Assembly: GCA_934481375.1 (NCBI GenBank)
Contig: CAKSPN010000001.1
Span: 1-47,561 of the forward strand
Direction: 5' to 3'
From: an uncultured Clostridia bacterium
GTDB taxonomy: Bacteria > Bacillota > Clostridia > UBA1381
DNA length: 47,561 bases
Shown: piece by piece, positions 16,506 to 24,838 of the stretch
How the letters are laid out: every line of letters starts with the position of its first letter
Numbering within the stretch: position 1 is the first letter of the stretch
Notes under the pieces: model-generated
Told to the model about the DNA's origin: nothing
The model's input: only the letters and a program-made list of their open reading frames with translations
Database searches by the model: none
Made by a program: the position numbers and the translations under genes

Positions 16506-16546
16506 AAGGCGGAGTGCTTTTGCACTCCGCCTTACAGTTTTTTTTT
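16506..16546 (+). terminator. Rho-independent terminator of the Cys-rich gene
   Basis: Perfect 12-bp stem AAGGCGGAGTGC (16506-16517) and GCACTCCGCCTT (16522-16533), loop TTTT, with a T run at 16538-16546. Confidence 0.92.
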
Positions 16547-16595
16547 GCTGTTTACGAAAAATTTACAAAAAACAGTAGTAATCCTTGAAAAGATG

Positions 16596-16604
16596 TGTTA
16601 TAAT
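16596..16604 (+). promoter_or_regulatory. Extended -10 promoter of secA
   Basis: TGT followed by TATAAT (16599-16604) forms an extended -10 element. The -35 region (TAGTAA) is poor. The predicted leader to the ATG at 16653 is about 42 nt. Confidence 0.55.
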
Positions 16605-16652
16605 AGATATAACTGTTTAATGACGGGCATTATATGCCATTAGGAGGTTACT

Positions 16653-19379
16653 ATGAATTTATTCGATAAATTGTTCGGAACATATTCGGACAGGGAATTA
16701 AAGCGTGTGCGTCCGATTGCGGACAAGGTAATGGCGCTTGAGGAGGATATGGCAAAGCTGTCTGACTCGGAGCTGAAAGCCAAAACGGGCGAATTTAAAG
16801 AGCGCATTAAGAACGGGGAAACTCTTGACGATCTTCTCCCCGAAGCATTTGCGGTTATGCGTGAAGCGAGCTGGAGAGTACTCGGAATGAAGCACTTCTA
16901 CGTTCAGGTACTCGGCGGCGTTATCCTGCATCAGGGACGTATTGCCGAAATGAAAACAGGTGAAGGTAAAACTCTCGTATCCACACTGCCGGCATATCTT
17001 AATGCATTGAGCGGAAAAGGGGTACATATAGTTACCGTAAACGATTATCTTGCAAAGCGTGACAGCGAATGGATGGGAAAGGTTTACCGTTTCCTCGGTA
17101 TGAGCGTGGGTCTTATTATCCATGACCTTAACAACGAACAGCGCCGCGAGGCTTATGCAAGCGACATAACCTACGGCACAAACAACGAACTCGGATTTGA
17201 CTATCTGCGTGACAATATGGTTGTCCACAAGGAAGAAATGGTTCAGCGCGGACACAATTATGCCATCGTGGACGAGGTGGACTCCATTCTTATAGACGAG
17301 GCAAGAACTCCGCTTATTATTTCGGGTATGGGTTCGGACGCAAACGACCTTTACAGAGTTGCGGATATGTTTGTAAAGCGCTTGAAAAAGCTTGTACTCA
17401 CCGAACATGATGACAAAACTCTCGATGTTGACGTTGACGCAGACTACATCGTGGACGAAAAAGCAAAAACCGCAACGCTTACCGAGCGTGGCGTAAAAAA
17501 GGCGGAGCAGGGATTTGGCGTGGAAAACCTTTCCGACCCGGAAAATATGCAGTTACAGCACCACATTAACCAGGCTTTGCACGCAAACGGCGTAATGCAC
17601 CGTGACCAGCAGTACGTTGTAAAAGACGGTCAGGTGCTTATAGTTGACGAATTTACGGGAAGAATTATGCCGGGCAGACGTTACAGCGACGGTCTGCACC
17701 AGGCTATAGAGGCAAAAGAGGGCGTTAAGATAGAAAATGAATCGAAAACGCTTGCGACAATCACATTCCAGAACTTCTTCAGACTGTACTCCAAGCTTTC
17801 GGGTATGACGGGTACTGCTCTGACCGAGGAGGAGGAATTCCAGCACATATACAAGCTTGACGTTGTTGCCGTTCCCACAAACAAACCCGTTATCCGAAAG
17901 GATATGCACGATTCCGTATACAGAACGGAAAGGGGCAAATTTATGGCAGTTATCAAGCAAATAAAGGAATGTCACGAAAAGGGACAGCCGGTGCTTGTCG
18001 GTACGGTAAACGTTGACAAATCGGAACTTTTAAGCGCATTATTAAAGCGTGAGGGCATAAAGCACGAGGTATTAAACGCAAAATTCCACGAAAAAGAAGC
18101 CGAAATAATCGCACAGGCAGGTAAAAAAGGTGCTGTTACGATAGCAACCAATATGGCGGGCCGTGGTACTGATATTATGCTCGGCGGTAATGCCGAATAT
18201 ATGGCAAAGCACGAAATGGCAAAGCAAGGCTTCAGCGAGGAACTTATTAACGAGGCTACAGGTTTTGCGGAAACAGATGATGAAGAAATCATAAACGCAC
18301 GTAACACCTTTAAGGAACTTAACGAAAAGTTCAAGAAGGAAATTCAGCCGGAGCGTGACGAGGTTAAGACTTTGGGCGGATTATTCATAATAGGTACGGA
18401 GCGCCACGAGTCAAGACGTATCGACAATCAGTTAAGAGGACGTGCCGGACGTCAGGGCGACCCCGGTGCATCGAGATTTTTCCTCTCACTTGATGATGAT
18501 TTGATGAGAATTTTCGGCAGCGACAGAGTTAAGGCAATGGTAAACGGACTCGGTCTTGAGGAGGACGAGCCGATCGAAGCGAAAATGCTCACAAGAGCGA
18601 TAGAAAACGCTCAGAAAAACCTCGAAAGCAGAAACTTTGATTCACGTAAGCACGTTCTGCAGTATGACGAGGTTATGAACGAACAGCGTAAGATTATATA
18701 CAAACAGCGCCAGATGGTGCTTGACGGCGAGGATATTCACGGCACGATACAGCAGATGATGGAGTCAATTATAAATTCGGCTGTGGACGATTATATAGGA
18801 ATTTCGGAAATTCCCGAGGAATGGAATATTCATGCTCTTACGGAGTTTGCCAACGCATATCTGCGTGCGGACGGAGAATTTGTGATTTCCGACTCCGACC
18901 TTGAAACAATAACAAAGAACGACGTAAAGAATATGCTTCTTGAAATCGCACAAAAGAGATATGCACAGCAGGAGGAAATATTCGGTCCGGCTATGCGTGA
19001 ACTTGAGAGAGTTATTATGCTCCGTGTTGTTGACACGCTTTGGATGGATCACCTTGACGAAATGGAACACGTTAAGCGTGAAATCGGCTTGCGTGCATAT
19101 GGTCAGCACGATCCCGTTGTGGAATACAGAAATGTCGGCTCGGAGCTTTACGAAGGAATGCTCGAGGCTATAAAGAGAGATACGGTAAGATACCTGCTCT
19201 TTGCAATGCCGAGAATTAAGATTGAACGTGAACAGGTTGCAAAGCCGATGGATACCGGCGGTGACGGCTCGCTTAAAAAGCAGCCGGCGAAGGCTGACAA
19301 AAAGGAAGTCGGCAGAAACGATCCGTGTCCGTGCGGCAGCGGCAAGAAGTATAAGCATTGCTGCGGTAAAGATAAGTAA
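16653..19379 (+). CDS. secA: Preprotein translocase ATPase SecA
   Basis: A 908-residue motor ATPase that drives secreted proteins through SecYEG. Walker A MKTGEGKT is near residues 101-107, the DEVD box (VDEVDSILIDEARTPLI) is near 208, then the preprotein cross-linking domain, helicase motif VI HESRRIDNQLRGRAGRQGD, and the helical wing/scaffold region. The C-terminus carries the zinc-binding tail NDPCPCGSGKKYKHCC that contacts SecB or ribosomes. Length and order are those of a complete SecA1. The start has AGGAGG 6 nt before the ATG. It is monocistronic, between its own promoter and terminator. Exported proteins in this window (beta-helix, SLH) are candidate clients. Confidence 0.98.
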   Translation: MNLFDKLFGTYSDRELKRVRPIADKVMALEEDMAKLSDSELKAKTGEFKERIKNGETLDDLLPEAFAVMREASWRVLGMKHFYVQVLGGVILHQGRIAEMKTGEGKTLVSTLPAYLNALSGKGVHIVTVNDYLAKRDSEWMGKVYRFLGMSVGLIIHDLNNEQRREAYASDITYGTNNELGFDYLRDNMVVHKEEMVQRGHNYAIVDEVDSILIDEARTPLIISGMGSDANDLYRVADMFVKRLKKLVLTEHDDKTLDVDVDADYIVDEKAKTATLTERGVKKAEQGFGVENLSDPENMQLQHHINQALHANGVMHRDQQYVVKDGQVLIVDEFTGRIMPGRRYSDGLHQAIEAKEGVKIENESKTLATITFQNFFRLYSKLSGMTGTALTEEEEFQHIYKLDVVAVPTNKPVIRKDMHDSVYRTERGKFMAVIKQIKECHEKGQPVLVGTVNVDKSELLSALLKREGIKHEVLNAKFHEKEAEIIAQAGKKGAVTIATNMAGRGTDIMLGGNAEYMAKHEMAKQGFSEELINEATGFAETDDEEIINARNTFKELNEKFKKEIQPERDEVKTLGGLFIIGTERHESRRIDNQLRGRAGRQGDPGASRFFLSLDDDLMRIFGSDRVKAMVNGLGLEEDEPIEAKMLTRAIENAQKNLESRNFDSRKHVLQYDEVMNEQRKIIYKQRQMVLDGEDIHGTIQQMMESIINSAVDDYIGISEIPEEWNIHALTEFANAYLRADGEFVISDSDLETITKNDVKNMLLEIAQKRYAQQEEIFGPAMRELERVIMLRVVDTLWMDHLDEMEHVKREIGLRAYGQHDPVVEYRNVGSELYEGMLEAIKRDTVRYLLFAMPRIKIEREQVAKPMDTGGDGSLKKQPAKADKKEVGRNDPCPCGSGKKYKHCCGKDK

Positions 19380-19381
19380 AA

Positions 19382-19418
19382 ACAAAATGCGAGCCGATAA
19401 AGGCTCGCATTTGTTTTT
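19382..19418. terminator. Bidirectional terminator after secA
   Basis: Stem AAATGCGAGCC (19385-19395) and GGCTCGCATTT (19402-19412), loop GATAAA, flanked by T runs on both strands. It can stop secA from the left and the nitroreductase operon from the right. Confidence 0.85.
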
Positions 19419-19493
19419 ACATGGTTGCAAACCGCACCGCCCAAAACCAACACCGGTGCCGCTCCTGCCGAAAACGGGAGCAATGTATACAAT

Positions 19494-19537
19494 TTTTCGG
19501 TAGGGGCCGATGTCTTCATCGACCCGAAACGTTATTC
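19494..19537. repeat. Intergenic palindromic repeat, family 1, copy 3
   Basis: GTAGGGG followed by CGATG-TCTT-CATCG (19508-19521) and ACCC. It lies between convergent genes (secA and nitroreductase). The interval 19380-19572 otherwise holds only the terminator. Confidence 0.7.
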
Positions 19538-19572
19538 TGTACGGTATGCGTTTCTACGGCATATGTGTGCTT

Positions 19573-20094
19573 TTATATTCTGTACACCCAATTGTCTTTT
19601 CTTGCCGGTGCATCGGGATATTCACAGTCAATATAGCCGAGGGCGCAGTGACCTATGCCCTCATAATCTCCCTCAATCCCGAGAGATTTTAATATTTCCT
19701 TTCCCTCCTCCGACTCAAATTCCTCTTTTGCACGGTGTATCCAGCAACTGCCGATACCCTGCTCGTGCGCCTCAAGCATAAGATTTCCCATAACAAGACT
19801 TCCGTCGTACACGGCTGTGGAGCGTGATTTATCCGCCAGAACAACAAGTATTGCCGGTGCGCCGTAGAACGGGTCAAAGCCCTCCTCCCAGCCGCCGATT
19901 TTCCTGTTCATTTCCGAAAACCTGTCACGCATTTTCTTATCCGTCACCGCTATTATTATCGGCGATTGCGCATTGCGCCCCGTTGCGGAGTACACGCCTG
20001 CCTCTATGATTTTTCCGAGGATTTCCTCCGGTATCGGGTCGGACTTGAATTTTCGGATACTTCTTCTTGTTTTTATCATTTCCAGAACGCTCAT
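19573..20094 (-). CDS. Nitroreductase-family FMN oxidoreductase
   Basis: A 173-residue protein of the FMN-dependent nitroreductase superfamily, probably an NAD(P)H-dependent homodimer. The FMN phosphate-binding block TRRSIRKF is at residues 9-16, GRNAQSP around 39-45, GIGSCWI near 116-122 and the C-terminal ALGY. The physiological substrate is unknown. The ATG at 20094 has GAGGTG about 7 nt upstream and lies 12 nt after the stop of the esterase gene, so it is the third gene of a three-gene unit with two esterases. A bidirectional terminator lies beyond its stop. Confidence 0.9.
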   Translation of the reverse strand: MSVLEMIKTRRSIRKFKSDPIPEEILGKIIEAGVYSATGRNAQSPIIIAVTDKKMRDRFSEMNRKIGGWEEGFDPFYGAPAILVVLADKSRSTAVYDGSLVMGNLMLEAHEQGIGSCWIHRAKEEFESEEGKEILKSLGIEGDYEGIGHCALGYIDCEYPDAPARKDNWVYRI

Positions 20095-20106
20095 AATATC
20101 ACCTCA

Positions 20107-20772
20107 TTAACCAAAATCCTTACTGCCGTCAAGCTTTTCCGTTTCGGAAAAGCCTTTGTTTGTGTTTTCCAAGAGCCAGTCAAATGCCTTTCCTTCGGCA
20201 TAAACCCTGTTCCAGCAATTATGCATACAATCCTCAAACACCGTAAGCTTTGCACTTCCTCCGCATTTGTTTACGGCGTCCGTCATTTTACGGCTTTCGG
20301 TGCATAAAACCACGTCATCGTCCGCACCGTGAAACGCCCATACGGGTACGTCCTTCAACCGTGCGGCGTTCCAGTACATTCCTCCGCCGCACAGCGGAAC
20401 AATTGCCGCAAAAATCTGCGGCAGAGTCATTGCCAACTGCCATATTCCGTAACCGCCCATGCTTACGCCCATACCGTAAAACCGTGATTTATCGGTAAAA
20501 TCCGCATTATAAACAAACTTTGCAAGGTCAATAATCTGCTCGAAAATCTCAAACCAGGTATCCGCATAACACTGCGGTGCAACGGTTATAAACGGAAATT
20601 TGTCACGCTGTTTGCGATATTCAAAATACGGATTTTCCGCCAGCTTGTCAAAATCATCTCCGCGTGTTCCCGCACCGTGCAGGAAAAAAATAACGGGATA
20701 TTTTTTTCCCTCCTCGTATCCGTCGGGCAGAGAAATGATATACTTTAATTTTTTATACTCTTTTTTGATCAT
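20107..20772 (-). CDS. Alpha/beta-hydrolase esterase
   Basis: A 221-residue intracellular alpha/beta hydrolase similar to dienelactone-hydrolase/PHB-depolymerase-like carboxylesterases. It shows the oxyanion-hole LHGAG (31-35), the nucleophile elbow GVSMGG with Ser104, an acid in HGADDDVV (Asp152 or 153) and the catalytic His184 in DCMHNCW. No signal peptide. Its ATG overlaps the stop of the preceding SGNH gene (ATGA), which indicates translational coupling. Together with the CE2-like esterase it may deacylate oligosaccharides that have entered the cell; this is inferred from the pairing. Confidence 0.88.
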   Translation of the reverse strand: MIKKEYKKLKYIISLPDGYEEGKKYPVIFFLHGAGTRGDDFDKLAENPYFEYRKQRDKFPFITVAPQCYADTWFEIFEQIIDLAKFVYNADFTDKSRFYGMGVSMGGYGIWQLAMTLPQIFAAIVPLCGGGMYWNAARLKDVPVWAFHGADDDVVLCTESRKMTDAVNKCGGSAKLTVFEDCMHNCWNRVYAEGKAFDWLLENTNKGFSETEKLDGSKDFG

Positions 20773-21746
20773 AATGAAAACATCTTCCTTAATTCTTCCG
20801 TTAAATGTGCGGCAACAATTTTATGCCCGTCACGCAGAGGGTGGAGCGGTTCGGCGGGAATCCAACCGTCGGTATCTATAAAATACACACTGTCGCCGTT
20901 TTTCCTGTTAAATTCTTCAACGGTTGCTTTAAGCTCTTTCGGATACGCTTTGCAGAACGCCGAAAGCACAACAATTTTCGAGTCGGGATTGATTTTTCTG
21001 ACCAATTCCAGAAATTCCGCATATCTTTGCGTATATTCTTCAGCCGACGCACCTCTGTCGTTTGCACCGTGATTGATAACGATTATTTCCGAACCCTGCG
21101 CCTTTGCCGGCGAGCCTGCGAAATTATACGGATACGCCAATGCCGCTCTCGGCACGGAACCGCAGCCGCCGCCGCAAACACCCGTTGCGCCGTATCCCAT
21201 AATAACGGGTTTCATTCCGAGCGCCTCGGCTGTCAGATATGCATATGTAGCGGTTGAATCGTCCTGATTTGGGCGGTTGTACTGGTCGTTGTTTTTATCA
21301 AAATTATAGAATGCGTCTATCAAAACGCCCTCCGTAATCGAGTCGCCTATAAATTCGATTATTTTTCTGTCGTCTGCCGGCAGTTCCGCACCTTTTTCAA
21401 CTTCGACGCCCTCAAAGCTGAGCTTGCCGATAAGCGGTCCGTTCCAGCGATGGTGCATTTCGACAGCACCTTTATAAACCACCTTTATAAGATGTTCTCC
21501 CTCGGTCGGCGCTTCGACTCTTATAACGCGGTCAAGCGGTACTTCCACCTTTGCGCCGTTATCTACAGACACCCATATATGCGGAAACGGCTGTACGCTG
21601 AAGCCCGTATCAAAATGCATTACGGCGGCAGTGCCGCTGTATGCAATTTCTATCATACCGCCGGGAGCCGTGGTGACTTTGTTCTCACCGATTTCACCCC
21701 ATCTGCCGGTATATCTTATTGATTTATCGTTTGCTTTTAAAAACAT
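20769..21746 (-). CDS. CE2-like SGNH esterase
   Basis: A 325-residue two-domain esterase. Residues 1-120 form a beta-sandwich of the kind found in carbohydrate esterase family 2. Residues 125-325 form an SGNH domain with block I FIGDSITEG (Ser136), block II GYGATGVCGGG, block III VINHGAND (226-230) and block V EPLHPLRDGH with the catalytic His302. Family members remove acetyl groups from xylan or other glycans. There is no signal peptide, so the substrate is probably imported. The ATG at 21746 has GGAGG upstream and is served by a perfect consensus promoter. A longer in-frame extension would begin upstream of that promoter and is rejected. Confidence 0.9.
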   Translation of the reverse strand: MFLKANDKSIRYTGRWGEIGENKVTTAPGGMIEIAYSGTAAVMHFDTGFSVQPFPHIWVSVDNGAKVEVPLDRVIRVEAPTEGEHLIKVVYKGAVEMHHRWNGPLIGKLSFEGVEVEKGAELPADDRKIIEFIGDSITEGVLIDAFYNFDKNNDQYNRPNQDDSTATYAYLTAEALGMKPVIMGYGATGVCGGGCGSVPRAALAYPYNFAGSPAKAQGSEIIVINHGANDRGASAEEYTQRYAEFLELVRKINPDSKIVVLSAFCKAYPKELKATVEEFNRKNGDSVYFIDTDGWIPAEPLHPLRDGHKIVAAHLTEELRKMFSL

Positions 21747-21770
21747 ATTTAAACCTCCGTTTTTTGTTAC

Positions 21771-21799
21771 ATTATACCATTGATAAAAAAAGATGTCAA
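21771..21799 (-). promoter_or_regulatory. Consensus sigma-A promoter of the esterase operon
   Basis: On the minus strand TTGACA (21794-21799) and TATAAT (21771-21776) with a 17-nt spacer, an exact match to consensus. Confidence 0.85.
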
Positions 21800-21813
21800 C
21801 AATTCTGTTGACA
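21794..21813. promoter_or_regulatory. Inverted repeat joining two divergent -35 boxes
   Basis: TGTCAAC (21794-21800), six bases, GTTGACA (21807-21813). The palindrome consists of the two divergent -35 boxes plus one base each. A protein bound here would block both operons. The symmetry may simply follow from two consensus -35 boxes placed back to back. Confidence 0.45.
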
Positions 21814-21836
21814 AACGGGCAATTAAATGTTATAAT
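21808..21836 (+). promoter_or_regulatory. Consensus sigma-A promoter of the tetR operon
   Basis: TTGACA (21808-21813) and TATAAT (21831-21836) with a 17-nt spacer, an exact match to consensus. Confidence 0.85.
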
Positions 21837-21837
21837 A

Positions 21838-21863
21838 AAACAAACGTTGCAAAACAGATGTTT
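21838..21863. promoter_or_regulatory. Candidate TetR operator
   Basis: Imperfect inverted repeat AAACAnnnGTT, GCAA, AACnnnTGTTT directly downstream of the -10 of the tetR promoter. Its position and symmetry fit autorepression by the TetR protein. No binding data. Confidence 0.4.
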
Positions 21864-21887
21864 TATTACATTAAAGGAGGGCAAAAA

Positions 21888-22490
21888 ATGCCGCCGAAAC
21901 CTAAATTCACAAAAGAACAGATAGTAAGCACGGCGCTTAAGCTGGTGAGCGAAAACGGCGTGAATGCGCTTACGGCGAGAGAACTGGGGAATGCGCTCTG
22001 CTCATCGGCAAGACCGATTTTTACCGTATTCAGCGGTATGGACGAGGTGCGGAGCGCCGTCATTGCCGCCGCAGAGAAGAAATTCTCGGAGTACGCCGAA
22101 AAAACATCGGCGTATCCGCTGAGATTTAAGAGCGCAGGTATGCAGATGCTTTTATTCGCAAAAGGCGAGCCTAAGCTGTTTCAACTGCTTTTTATGCAGG
22201 AAAACAGCGGTGTAAAAAGCTTTGACGATTTGTTCACCTCTTTGGGGGATTTCGCAAACGAGTGCATAGACTATATTATAAACGATTACGGGATTGAGCA
22301 AAGCAACGCAAAACTTGTTTTTGAAAATTTGTGGATATACACATTCGGGCTCGGCTCATTATGTGCAACGGGTGCGTGCGATTTTTCGGAGTCGGAATTG
22401 AGCGAAATGCTCGGCACCGAATTTGCCGCAATGATGGCGCTTATTAAAAAGGATTTACCGCCTTTGGCGGAGAAACGGAGAGTATTATGA
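21888..22490 (+). CDS. TetR-family transcriptional regulator
   Basis: A 200-residue regulator with an N-terminal helix-turn-helix (about residues 8-52: FTKEQIVSTALKLVSENGVN, then ALTARELGNALC) and a helical ligand-binding domain of unknown specificity. The ATG at 21888 with GGAGG 8 nt upstream is chosen over a longer frame that begins upstream of the promoter. Its stop overlaps the start of the LiaF-like gene (ATGA). It probably controls its own operon and perhaps the divergent esterase operon. Confidence 0.9.
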   Translation: MPPKPKFTKEQIVSTALKLVSENGVNALTARELGNALCSSARPIFTVFSGMDEVRSAVIAAAEKKFSEYAEKTSAYPLRFKSAGMQMLLFAKGEPKLFQLLFMQENSGVKSFDDLFTSLGDFANECIDYIINDYGIEQSNAKLVFENLWIYTFGLGSLCATGACDFSESELSEMLGTEFAAMMALIKKDLPPLAEKRRVL

Positions 22491-23125
22491 AAAAATTATT
22501 CGGAGTTGTTTTGGGGGCACTGCTCATAGCAGGCGGTGTATTGTATGCATTTGACGTGCTGAATATAGTTAGCTTTGATTTTTCCCTTGACGGCTGGTGG
22601 ACTATGTTTATAATCATACCGAGTCTGTACAGCCTTTTAACGTCAAAAGACAAATCGGGAAGCATTATAGCGCTTGCAATAGGCGTGTTCCTGTTGCTTG
22701 CCGCACGTGATATTATCGATTTCGATATAATATGGAAGCTTATTTTGCCCGTAATTGCCATAGTTATCGGTATAAAGCTTATAGCGAAAGTTCTCGGCAA
22801 GGAAAAACCCAAGATGATTAAAGAAAAGATTGTTCAAGCCGAGGGGGTTTTTAAGGAAAACGAACATCGTTCCAAAATATGCGCTATTTTCGGCGGAACA
22901 AAATGCAATCTGATTGATGCGGAGCTTAAAGACGGAAGCGAGATAGATTTGCTTTGCGTCTGCGGCGGTGCGGAGATTATCGTTCCCGAGAACGTGGAAA
23001 TCAAAACGAACAATTTCTGCCTGTTCGGCGGAATTTCGGACAAAAGACCGCAAAGAAACATTGACAATCCGATAAAAGTTACAATAAACGGCTGCTGCAT
23101 ATTCGGCGGTGCGGAAATCAAATAA
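22487..23125 (+). CDS. LiaF-like membrane protein
   Basis: A 212-residue membrane protein. Residues 1-105 have four short hydrophobic segments, as in the LiaF transmembrane domain (DUF5668 type). Residues 115-212 form a beta-rich cytosolic domain with repeated IFGG/CGG/LFGG turns (CAIFGGTKC, CVCGGAEI, CLFGGISD, CIFGGAEI), characteristic of the LiaF/YvqF C-terminal domain. In Bacillus LiaF restrains the LiaRS envelope-stress system; here there is no LiaRS nearby and the partner is a TetR protein, so the role may differ. Translationally coupled to tetR. Confidence 0.85.
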   Translation: MKKLFGVVLGALLIAGGVLYAFDVLNIVSFDFSLDGWWTMFIIIPSLYSLLTSKDKSGSIIALAIGVFLLLAARDIIDFDIIWKLILPVIAIVIGIKLIAKVLGKEKPKMIKEKIVQAEGVFKENEHRSKICAIFGGTKCNLIDAELKDGSEIDLLCVCGGAEIIVPENVEIKTNNFCLFGGISDKRPQRNIDNPIKVTINGCCIFGGAEIK

Positions 23126-23139
23126 AGGGGGAATTTAAT

Positions 23140-23670
23140 ATGAAATCTTTAAAAACACTTCAGGGGTTATCAAAGGCGGGAAAAATTTTAAGCACGATTG
23201 CATTTGTATGCTGTATAATCGGCGCTTGCGGCTGTGTTATCGGTCTTTTGTGCCTGATAATCGGCGGAAGTACCGTAGCGGACTTTATTGAAAGTACGGG
23301 CAAAGTAAGCATAGGTACGGTTTATGCGTCAATTGTTATAGGGCTTATCCTGTGCATAAGCGAGATTATCGTTTCACGGTCGGCACGCCTGTATTTTATA
23401 CACGAACTTGACGCCGGTACGCCATTTACCTTTGACGGCGCAAACGAGCTTTTAAAGCTCGGTATAAAAACGATAGCCGTTCCTGCGGCGGCGGTGATTG
23501 TTTCGTACATAGCACAGGAAATATTTCAGCACTTTTTTGCAAATATTGCCGAGATGAATTTGAGCAATTCCGACTCGGTTGTTATCGGAGTTGCATTTAT
23601 TGTGATTTCGTTTATATTAAAATGCAGTACGGAGCTTGCGGAGGGCAAGAAAGAAGAAGAAAACATATAA
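23140..23670 (+). CDS. DUF2975-like membrane protein
   Basis: A 176-residue protein with four predicted membrane segments (about 16-44, 58-80, 107-127 and 145-160) and the central motif ELDAGTPFTFDGANELLKLG, which resembles the DUF2975 signature. Function unknown; DUF2975 proteins are often next to small regulators. It starts at 23140 with AAAGGGGG upstream, 14 nt after the LiaF-like gene, and ends at a strong terminator, closing the tetR operon. Confidence 0.75.
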   Translation: MKSLKTLQGLSKAGKILSTIAFVCCIIGACGCVIGLLCLIIGGSTVADFIESTGKVSIGTVYASIVIGLILCISEIIVSRSARLYFIHELDAGTPFTFDGANELLKLGIKTIAVPAAAVIVSYIAQEIFQHFFANIAEMNLSNSDSVVIGVAFIVISFILKCSTELAEGKKEEENI

Positions 23671-23675
23671 ATGAA

Positions 23676-23708
23676 AAAACCGAACTCTGTGAGTTCGGTT
23701 TTTTTTGT
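23676..23708 (+). terminator. Rho-independent terminator of the tetR operon
   Basis: Perfect 10-bp arms AACCGAACTC (23678-23687) and GAGTTCGGTT (23691-23700), loop TGT, with a long T run to 23708 and an A run on the left. Confidence 0.93.
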
Positions 23709-23721
23709 TTGCGGAAACCGC

Positions 23722-23762
23722 CCCTCGCAGGGCAGGGGCTTGCTCCTGCCGAAAATGCATAC
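23722..23762. repeat. Intergenic palindromic repeat, family 1, copy 4
   Basis: GGCAGG (23731-23736), GGCTTGCT, CCTGCC (23745-23750), followed by GAAAATGCATACC. It is the reverse-complement orientation of the second module of copy 1. Confidence 0.7.
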
Positions 23763-23882
23763 CGATGCGTTTGCGGTGATTGTGTTGTTTTTTTGCAAAA
23801 TTCAAAAGGTACAGGCTCTTTTTTTATGCTGTTGAATATAATATGTGTAAAGACATATTTTATAAAGAGGGGACTTGATTTT

Positions 23883-24110
23883 ATGAATTCAAAACTGGAA
23901 AACATATTAAAAGGCTTTAACTCAAATCAGCTTAAGGAAATAAACGATTTTCTCAATTCCGCACAGGGACGTAGCATAAAAAACAAATTAAACAGCGCCG
24001 ACAAAGAACGGCTTATGCGTGAATTTAACAAGTTGGACTCCGAAAAGGTGAAAAAGCAGATGCAGGGGTTAAATCCCGATGAAATTATGAAAATCATTAA
24101 AAATTTATAG
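23883..24110 (+). CDS. Small helical protein, function unknown
   Basis: A 75-residue charged protein (MNSKLENILKGFNSNQLKEI at the start, ending PDEIMKIIKNL) predicted to be all alpha-helical, without signal peptide or membrane segment. GAGGGG stands about 12 nt before the ATG at 23883. It is followed 11 nt later by another small unknown gene and then a third; the three look like one transcript. I do not recognise the family. Confidence 0.7.
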   Translation: MNSKLENILKGFNSNQLKEINDFLNSAQGRSIKNKLNSADKERLMREFNKLDSEKVKKQMQGLNPDEIMKIIKNL

Positions 24111-24121
24111 AGGTGTTTTAA

Positions 24122-24412
24122 ATGGCAGACGCAATGGAAACCTTAAAGGGAATACTCGGCGACGACGCCGAGGACAAAATAAAAAGCGTGATGGGCTCGC
24201 TTTCCGCCGGCGGTACGGACAATAACAGCCTTGAATACGTTATGCAGATGAAAGATATTATGTCAAAGCTTGCAAACGACAGAAACGATCCGAGGTCTAA
24301 TCTTCTGATGTCTTTAAAGCCGTATATGCGTTCAAGCCGCCAAAAATCGATAGACAACGCCGTGCGGCTTTTAAATCTCACAAAGCTTACGGGAATAATG
24401 CGTATGAAATAA
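24122..24412 (+). CDS. Small helical protein, function unknown
   Basis: A 96-residue soluble protein starting MADAMETLKGILGDDAEDKI, with a serine/glycine linker near residue 27-32 and a basic C-terminal half (SLKPYMRSSRQKSIDNAVRL). It is second in a tightly spaced three-gene set (11 nt after the previous gene, 16 nt before the next). The basic helical tail could contact nucleic acid or membrane, but nothing specific can be claimed. Confidence 0.72.
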   Translation: MADAMETLKGILGDDAEDKIKSVMGSLSAGGTDNNSLEYVMQMKDIMSKLANDRNDPRSNLLMSLKPYMRSSRQKSIDNAVRLLNLTKLTGIMRMK

Positions 24413-24428
24413 AAAGGGGAGATGTACA

Positions 24429-24677
24429 ATGTACCGAAGCTACAGTATGAATAATATGCCGCAGCCGATTATGCACCGCAGCGAAAAACCGTCCGTGAAA
24501 CCGCCGCCGCCCAAAGAAAAACCTCCCGAAAAAAAGAGTGCGGGAGGTTTTTTGGCAGACCTGGCAAACGATGATATTATTCTGCTTGTCGTAATTCTCA
24601 TTCTGCTTATGGACGATTGTGACGATAAACTGCTCATTGCCGCACTGGGATTTATTTTCTTTTCGGATTTTTTTTAA
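24429..24677 (+). CDS. Small proline-rich membrane-associated protein, function unknown
   Basis: An 82-residue protein: a Pro/Lys-rich N-terminal half (PSVKPPPPKEKPPEKK near 21-36) and two short hydrophobic segments (DIILLVVILILLM near 49-61 and LLIAALGFIFFSDFF at the end) separated by an acidic DDCDDK. GGGGAG stands 7-8 nt before the ATG. Third gene of the small-protein set; membrane tethering of the two helical partners is a possible role (inference). Confidence 0.68.
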   Translation: MYRSYSMNNMPQPIMHRSEKPSVKPPPPKEKPPEKKSAGGFLADLANDDIILLVVILILLMDDCDDKLLIAALGFIFFSDFF

Positions 24678-24721
24678 AAGTATAAAACAATCCGTATAAG
24701 GCGAAACTACATATATAATCA

Positions 24722-24806
24722 GCCTGTCCGCAGACAGGCGCAAAACTTGAGGTTAGCACCTCAAACTCCCAATAACAAAAAAGACAAACCGTTTAGCGGT
24801 TTGTCT
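24722..24806. repeat. Intergenic modular hairpin repeat, family 2, copy 2 (modules A+B+C)
   Basis: Module A is GCCTGTC-CGCA-GACAGGC (24722-24739). Module B is TGAGGT-TAGC-ACCTCA (24748-24763), followed by ACTCCCAATAACAAA. Module C is AGACAAACCG (24782-24791), loop TTTAG, CGGTTTGTCT (24797-24806). It is the fullest copy. A TATAAT at 24714-24719 lies directly ahead, so the element may form the 5' leader of the desulfoferrodoxin mRNA. Confidence 0.78.
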
Positions 24807-24838
24807 TTGAATTGAATATACAAAGGGCGGTAAGGCAA

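Noticed and set aside
23622..23882. N-terminal extension of the 75-residue protein across the terminator
   Set aside because: The extension would be translated from the terminator hairpin and a repeat; the ATG at 23883 with GAGGGG upstream is the natural start.
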